From the NCBI GenBank assembly GCA_027484495.1, contig JAIXSW010000571.1:1-6667 (forward strand): a stretch of DNA of 6,667 nucleotides, written 5' to 3'. The translations under genes and the position numbers were made by a program. The notes beneath the pieces are model-generated. The model worked only from the letters and a program-made list of their open reading frames with translations. It was not told the origin of the DNA and made no database searches. Below, piece by piece: positions 1 through 4,041 of this stretch. This stretch comes from Gammaproteobacteria bacterium (GTDB taxonomy: Bacteria; Pseudomonadota; Gammaproteobacteria; Enterobacterales; Alteromonadaceae). The number at the start of each line of letters is the position of its first letter. Positions within the stretch are counted from its first letter, which is position 1.

Positions 1-1
1 G

Positions 2-868
2 AAGCCGGCGATGGTGGTCCAGTTGTTGACGGTATTGCTGAATTTAATTCTGGCGCCGGTGCTGATTTCTGGCTGGGGCACAGGCTGGGCGTTGGGCGTG
101 GCTGGCGCAGGACTGGCCAGCACGCTGGCGTCGGCGGCAGGGCTGGTGATGTTGTGGCAATACTTCCGTCGCTGTCAGCATCAGGTACTGGATACCAGTG
201 CCGGCTGGTCACTGCAACTGCCGGTCTGGCGCCGCTTGTTGGCTATTGGTTTGCCGGCTGGTGGTGAATATGCACTGATGTTTTTATTCACCGCTTTTGT
301 TTATTGGGTGATCCGTGATCTGGGTACTGATGTGCAGGCGGCTTTTGGTATTGGTATGCGGATCATTCAGGCGGTGTCGTTGCCGGTGGTGGCTCTATCC
401 TTTGCCATACCGGCCATCGCCGGGCAAAACCTCGGTGCCGGTTTGTTGCTGCGGGTGCACCAGACGATGCGCGCGGCACTGCAACTTAGTGTCGGTTTGA
501 TGTTATTGATTTTCCTGTTCAGTCAGCTGGAAGCGGAAAGCCTGATGCGCTGGTTCACCCAGGACGCCGCAGTGGTGTTGGCCGGTGTCGTCTTTATCAA
601 AATTATCTCGTGGAATTATCTGACCTCGGCAGTCGTACTGACTTGCTCGGGTATGTTTCAGGCGCTCGGTAATACCTGGCCGTCGTTGCTGAGCTCTGCT
701 GTCAGGTTAGGGTTGTTTGTCGGACCGGTGCTGTGGCTGAGTCAACAGCCGGCGTTTACGCCAACCCAGGTTTGGTGGTGTTCAGCGCTCAGTGTGCTGG
801 TGCAGGGCCTGCTTAGTTTCAGCTTGTTGCACTGGCAGTTGAAGAAGATGCATCAGGTTGCCGTTTGA
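2..868 (+). CDS. MATE family efflux transporter, C-terminal part (5' end outside window)
   Basis: This is the C-terminal ~288 residues of an inner-membrane multidrug and toxic-compound extrusion (MATE) antiporter; such proteins export cationic drugs or metabolites in exchange for Na+ or H+. Full-length members have about 450 residues and 12 helices, so roughly a third is missing. The frame is open to the left edge (codons for K-P-A precede the ATG at 11), and the ATG sits inside a typical MATE helix (QLLTVLLN...LAPVLI), so it is an internal methionine and not the start. About seven or eight hydrophobic segments are visible: two near the left end, then LLAIGLPAGGEYALMFLF, the segment leading into the family-typical AIPAIAGQNLGAG, and three or four more before the basic tail LKKMHQVAV. 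The gene ends in TGA. The next gene on this strand is another exporter, 117 bases on. Substrate cannot be told from sequence; the family call is firm. Confidence 0.9.
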   Translation, partial: KPAMVVQLLTVLLNLILAPVLISGWGTGWALGVAGAGLASTLASAAGLVMLWQYFRRCQHQVLDTSAGWSLQLPVWRRLLAIGLPAGGEYALMFLFTAFVYWVIRDLGTDVQAAFGIGMRIIQAVSLPVVALSFAIPAIAGQNLGAGLLLRVHQTMRAALQLSVGLMLLIFLFSQLEAESLMRWFTQDAAVVLAGVVFIKIISWNYLTSAVVLTCSGMFQALGNTWPSLLSSAVRLGLFVGPVLWLSQQPAFTPTQVWWCSALSVLVQGLLSFSLLHWQLKKMHQVAV

Positions 869-946
869 TGTCTGCTGATTTCGCCTGACAGGTTCAGGAA
901 ACAATCAGATTACCGGGCGAGGCTCGTGGTGTGCTGGCGGCTGTTC

Positions 947-952
947 TACAAT
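947..952 (+). promoter_or_regulatory. possible -10 box upstream of the LysE-family gene
   Basis: TACAAT matches five of six bases of the sigma-70 -10 consensus and lies 33 bases before the preferred start codon at 986. No good -35 hexamer is seen 16-18 bases upstream (the region reads roughly TCGTGG), so this is weak. If real, transcription would begin near 959, which would exclude the GTG at 926 as a start. Confidence 0.3.
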
Positions 953-985
953 CGCCGCACTTCGATGAGCACAGGCAGAGATTTG

Positions 986-1615
986 ATGGCGCCGGAACAA
1001 TGGCTTAGTTTTACCGCAGTGGCATTGGTTGCCACGTTGACTCCGGGCCCTGCGGTGCTGTTTACCATGCAAAATGCGCTGACGTCCGGCAGCAAACCCG
1101 CCTTTGCCGGCGCGCTCGGTAACGCCTGCGGTCTGCTGCTGGTATCGTTGCTGGCATTTGGCGGGGTGAGTCTGCTGTTGTTGCAGTCTGCGCTGGCATT
1201 CAGCGTGTTAAAAATCTGTGGTGCTGCTTATCTGCTCTATCTGGCTTGGTTGCAATGGCAACAGGCCAAAGCAACAACATTAGCGCCGGCGCAACTGGCG
1301 CAACAACCAGCCAATGCCGGCTGGTTTGGCCGTGGTGTTGGTGTGGCACTGACCAATCCAAAAGCCTGGTTATTTATCAGTGCATTGTTTCCGCAATTTA
1401 TTGATGTGACTGAACCCGCCGCGCCGCAGTTTGCCGCTTTGTCGCTGATTTTTGTCAGTTGTTCGGTGCTGGCGCATTCGTTGTGGCTCAGTCTGGTGCG
1501 CTGGGGAGTCGGCACCACACCTAAACCCCAGGTGCGTCGTCAGCTCGGTCAGGCCCAGGCGTTGTTGTTGGCACTGGTAGGGCTGAGTCTGTGCTGGACC
1601 CCGTTGCCGTCTTAA
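986..1615 (+). CDS. LysE/RhtB family amino-acid exporter
   Basis: This encodes a 209-residue inner-membrane translocator of the LysE/RhtB family, which exports amino acids or related metabolites (lysine, homoserine, threonine or others). The start at 986 (MAPEQWLSF) gives the usual family length of about 205-210 residues and puts the TPGPA motif at residues 19-23, where it normally lies. It is preceded by a weak purine-rich site (GGCAGAG). The in-frame ATG at 965 and GTG at 926 would add 7 or 20 atypical residues. Other family features are the glycine pattern at residues 35-49, KICGAAYLLYLAW at 76-88 and the NPKAW motif at 124-128. Hydrophobic segments fall near residues 5-28, 40-66, 69-91, 118-136, 147-170 and 187-205, fitting the six-helix topology. 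An intrinsic terminator follows 27 bases after the TAA. Substrate is unknown; family assignment is secure. Confidence 0.92.
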   Translation: MAPEQWLSFTAVALVATLTPGPAVLFTMQNALTSGSKPAFAGALGNACGLLLVSLLAFGGVSLLLLQSALAFSVLKICGAAYLLYLAWLQWQQAKATTLAPAQLAQQPANAGWFGRGVGVALTNPKAWLFISALFPQFIDVTEPAAPQFAALSLIFVSCSVLAHSLWLSLVRWGVGTTPKPQVRRQLGQAQALLLALVGLSLCWTPLPS

Positions 1616-1642
1616 GGAATCACGCTTGTTTGTTTAGCCTTG

Positions 1643-1682
1643 GCCTCCGCACGGTATCCTGAAATGTTGCGGAGGCTTTTTT
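1643..1682 (+). terminator. rho-independent terminator of the LysE-family gene
   Basis: A perfect 9-base-pair GC-rich stem (GCCTCCGCA at 1643-1651 with TGCGGAGGC at 1668-1676), a 16-base loop and a run of six T (1677-1682) follow the exporter's stop codon. There is no T-run on the minus-strand side, so it should work only for plus-strand transcripts. Confidence 0.9.
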
Positions 1683-1709
1683 ATGCGCTGCCATCCTTGG
1701 CGCTTACCT
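1677..1709. repeat. 33-base direct repeat, copy 1
   Basis: This copy begins with the T-tract of the first terminator and continues through ATGCGCTGCCATCC and TGGCGCTTACCT. It matches 1752-1784 at 31 of 33 positions, at an offset of exactly 75 bases. Its centre can form a small hairpin (GCCA 1690-1693 with TGGC 1698-1701). Function is unknown. Confidence 0.85.
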
Positions 1710-1733
1710 TTCAGGCCAACGCGTTGCGTTGTT

Positions 1734-1757
1734 AAAAACCGCTCCCGGCGGTTTTTT
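1734..1757. terminator. bidirectional rho-independent terminator between convergent genes
   Basis: AAAAACCGC (1734-1742) pairs with GCGGTTTTT (1748-1756) around a 5-base loop. The T-run on the plus strand has six T, and the A-run gives five T when read on the minus strand. It lies 29 bases beyond the cyclase stop codon and so probably ends the minus-strand operon, while also backing up the first terminator for plus-strand transcripts. Confidence 0.88.
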
Positions 1758-1784
1758 ATGTGCTGCCATCCATGGCGCTTACCT
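1752..1784. repeat. 33-base direct repeat, copy 2
   Basis: This is the second copy of the 33-base repeat, again starting in a terminator T-tract and ending one base before the cyclase stop codon (1786-1788). It differs from copy 1 at only two positions (C to T in ATGYGCTG and T to A in CCATCCWTGG). The second change makes the core a better inverted repeat, GCCAT-CC-ATGGC. A third partial match (GCTGCCATCC) lies at 1801-1810 inside the cyclase gene. Confidence 0.85.
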
Positions 1785-1785
1785 G

Positions 1786-4029
1786 CTAGGAATGCTGATG
1801 GCTGCCATCCCAATCTGCGGCCGGCGGTGTGTGACAAAAAGCGCTGATGCGTTGCAGGTACAAATTAATCAGTGGGGCCAGATCCAGCGACCTGCTGCAG
1901 TCCTGAAGCTGGCATATCTGCAAGTTCAGGTCCTGTAACTGCAATTGTGCAGCGGCAAAATCCTGGCCGAAATAGGCATCCAGTGCCTGCTGTAGTAATT
2001 GGCACTGACTGCGCTGTGTGGGCGTCAGATCCGCCGGCAGTGGCAGATAAATCCGGATCGGGATCTGTTTGCCTTTCACCCGGACTTTATCAACCAGCAG
2101 ATAATCAAACTCCGGCGCCTCTGCCCTGGTAAATTCACTGACCAGCAACGACACGCCATAAAACTTGGTCAGCCCTTCCAGCCGGGAGCCCAAATTGACC
2201 GCGTCGCCGATCACGGTGTAACTGCGGCGAAAATCGGAACCCATATCGCCGACAGTCATTTCACCACTATTTATACCGATGCCAATCCGCGCAACAGGTT
2301 GACCTGCGGCCTGAAAACTACGGTTCAGCGGCTCCAGTGCCTGTAACATGGCAAAAGCTGCGGCCAGCGCTTTACTGGCATGCGCAGGCTCCGTCAGTGG
2401 CGCACCCCAAAATGCCATCACCATATCACCGACATATTTATCTATCGTACCGTCGTGCTGCTGGATGGCGCGGGTCAGCGCGGTGAAATATTGATTCAGC
2501 CAGAGTTTTAGTTGCTGTGCTGACATTTGCTCCGAGATCGTGGTAAAGCCGCGAATGTCACAAAACAGCACGGATAATTGTTTTTTCTCCCCGGCCAGAC
2601 TGACGGACCCCGGATCGGCAAGCAGGCGCTGAATATGCGCCGGTGGCAGATATTGATCAAATACTGCATTGATTTGTTTGCGTCGTCTGGTCTCGCTGAC
2701 AAAGCCATAACTGATGAAATAGACCGACAACAAGCTGATCAGCAGCAAGGGCGACAACAGCGGCAGGTCCAGCATTTGCGTGCGCCACAGCCACAGGTTC
2801 AGACTGACCGTCAGCAGGAGCAAGGACAGCGTGGTGGCCGCGCTGCCAAGTGGGCCTAGTCTAGGGAACAACCAAAGGCACAACAGGCCGCTCAGCAACA
2901 ACTGGAATAATGTGCCACCGGCCCACCAGTCCGGGCGGTAGGGCAAGGTTTGTGGCGCCATCAGACCGTCAAATACGGTGGCGTGGATCTCAACGCCGGG
3001 AAAGTTCAGCGCGGTCGGGGTCGCCTGCAGATCAGCCAGACCAGTCGCCGAAGTGCCGACAAATACCACCGCCTGGTCAAAGCGCTGATCGTTGATCCGA
3101 CCTGCCAGTACATCGGCGGCAGAAGTGTAGGGATAATGCCGGGCACCGCCACGGTACGGGATCAGGATCCGGCCTTGTTGGTCGGTACGGACCAAACTGC
3201 TGCCGATCTGTATGCCTTGTAAATATGCCCGGCCGTTGTGCTGCAGCCAGCGTGGCTGCACCTGATCGAGCAGGCTGTATACCCGGAATGCTTCGAGGGC
3301 TAATGATGGATATAGCTGTTGGTCCAGCTGATGTACCAGAGCCACCCGGCGGACAAAACCGTCGGCATCTTCCTCAGCATTGATAAACCCTTGGCCCCGT
3401 GTCGCTGCAGCCAAAGGTGTGATCGGTGCGGCGAAACCGCTGAACGGTTCAAATGGCGTCATGCCGGCTGGACGTTGTTGTGCGACGCTGCGCGCCGCCG
3501 GACTGAGTTGTCCGGTGCGAAGGCTGCCATGGCGGTGCAGTAGGTTGGCCAGCACGACTTCGGTGGCACGCAGGGCAGTGGCAAAACGCGCATCGGGATC
3601 AAGCTGGCTGGCATGTTGCCGCAGATCCCGGCGTTGGACCTCGGACAACGTGGTTTGCCGGGGCCAGCTTTGTAGTGCGAGCAAGGCTGCATTCGATTGT
3701 GGCTCTGAAAACAGCACGTCATACACCACTAGAACAGCGCCGGCTTTGGCCAGTGCGTCGGTCAGTTTGACAAAATGTTGGCGATCCCACGGCATCCGGC
3801 CGATTTCGTGCAGGCTGGCTTCGTCGAGATCAACAATCTGAATGTTACTGACACTGCGCGGCCAGGGCGGCAAATACTGTACTTTCGCATCATACAGCAG
3901 ACCTTCCAGCCGTTGCAGGCTGTGCTCAAGACCGGGTGGTGCTGACCATTGCAACAGTAACACCGCGGCAAAGATCAGCAGTGGAATAGATTGTCTGGCC
4001 AGCCAGCTTGTGAGCCTGCGTTTCGTCAT
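1786..4029 (-). CDS. CHASE2-domain membrane adenylate cyclase (class III)
   Basis: A 747-residue transmembrane cyclase that should make cAMP from ATP in the cytoplasm in response to a periplasmic signal. The order is: a basic N-terminus and one helix (~12-30), an extracytoplasmic CHASE2 sensor (~35-355, including IVDLDEASL, GRMPWDRQHF and VVFVGTSATGLADLQATP), three helices (~370-387, 398-416, 421-443), a short linker (~446-480), a class III cyclase domain (~481-665) and an 80-residue tail with a TPR-like stretch (AYFGQDFAAAQLQLQDL). The catalytic set is complete: metal-binding D491 (FCDIRGF) and D535 (KYVGD), purine-selecting K531 and T605 (SYTVIGDAVN), and N612 and R616. Lys plus Thr at the base-recognition positions is the class IIIb pattern and favours ATP over GTP; that specificity is inferred. 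The ATG at 4029 has the site AAAGGCGGG just upstream, overlapping the stop codon of the preceding gene, with 9 bases between the genes. The catalytic domain should act as a homodimer. Confidence 0.93.
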   Translation of the reverse strand: MTKRRLTSWLARQSIPLLIFAAVLLLQWSAPPGLEHSLQRLEGLLYDAKVQYLPPWPRSVSNIQIVDLDEASLHEIGRMPWDRQHFVKLTDALAKAGAVLVVYDVLFSEPQSNAALLALQSWPRQTTLSEVQRRDLRQHASQLDPDARFATALRATEVVLANLLHRHGSLRTGQLSPAARSVAQQRPAGMTPFEPFSGFAAPITPLAAATRGQGFINAEEDADGFVRRVALVHQLDQQLYPSLALEAFRVYSLLDQVQPRWLQHNGRAYLQGIQIGSSLVRTDQQGRILIPYRGGARHYPYTSAADVLAGRINDQRFDQAVVFVGTSATGLADLQATPTALNFPGVEIHATVFDGLMAPQTLPYRPDWWAGGTLFQLLLSGLLCLWLFPRLGPLGSAATTLSLLLLTVSLNLWLWRTQMLDLPLLSPLLLISLLSVYFISYGFVSETRRRKQINAVFDQYLPPAHIQRLLADPGSVSLAGEKKQLSVLFCDIRGFTTISEQMSAQQLKLWLNQYFTALTRAIQQHDGTIDKYVGDMVMAFWGAPLTEPAHASKALAAAFAMLQALEPLNRSFQAAGQPVARIGIGINSGEMTVGDMGSDFRRSYTVIGDAVNLGSRLEGLTKFYGVSLLVSEFTRAEAPEFDYLLVDKVRVKGKQIPIRIYLPLPADLTPTQRSQCQLLQQALDAYFGQDFAAAQLQLQDLNLQICQLQDCSRSLDLAPLINLYLQRISAFCHTPPAADWDGSHQHS

Positions 4030-4041
4030 TGCCCGCCTTTA
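4030..4041 (-). promoter_or_regulatory. ribosome-binding site overlapping the upstream stop codon
   Basis: Read on the minus strand this is TAAAGGCGGGCA followed by the cyclase ATG. The TAA that ends the Ig-repeat gene supplies the first bases of the purine-rich Shine-Dalgarno stretch AAAGG. Ribosomes finishing the first gene would stop on the start site of the second, the usual arrangement for translational coupling. It also fixes the cyclase start at 4029. Confidence 0.75.

Noticed and set aside
11..13. ATG at 11 as the true start of the MATE gene
   Set aside because: The frame is open upstream, and the sequence around it is an internal MATE helix; a 285-residue protein would lack the N-terminal half-bundle.
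884..898. Small hairpin (CCTGA...TCAGG) after the MATE gene
   Set aside because: The stem has only five base pairs and no T-run follows, so it is not a credible intrinsic terminator.
926..985. Upstream GTG (926) and ATG (965) starts for the LysE-family gene
   Set aside because: They add residues not typical of the family, lack clear ribosome-binding sites, and the GTG lies upstream of the possible -10 box. MAPEQW at 986 fits the family start.
1717..1726. Perfect 10-base palindrome CAACGCGTTG
   Set aside because: It is short, isolated and placed between terminators, with no second copy or promoter nearby to suggest an operator.
1634..1837. A 67-codon minus-strand frame encoding a repeated GKRxGWQxIK motif
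   Set aside because: The peptide repeat results from the 75-base (25-codon) spacing of the intergenic DNA repeat. The frame overlaps two terminators and the cyclase end and has no good ribosome-binding site, so I treat it as non-coding.
3380..3841. Plus-strand 153-codon open frame opposite the cyclase gene
   Set aside because: It is an antisense shadow of the CHASE2 coding sequence, rich in Arg, Ser and Cys, with no recognisable domain.
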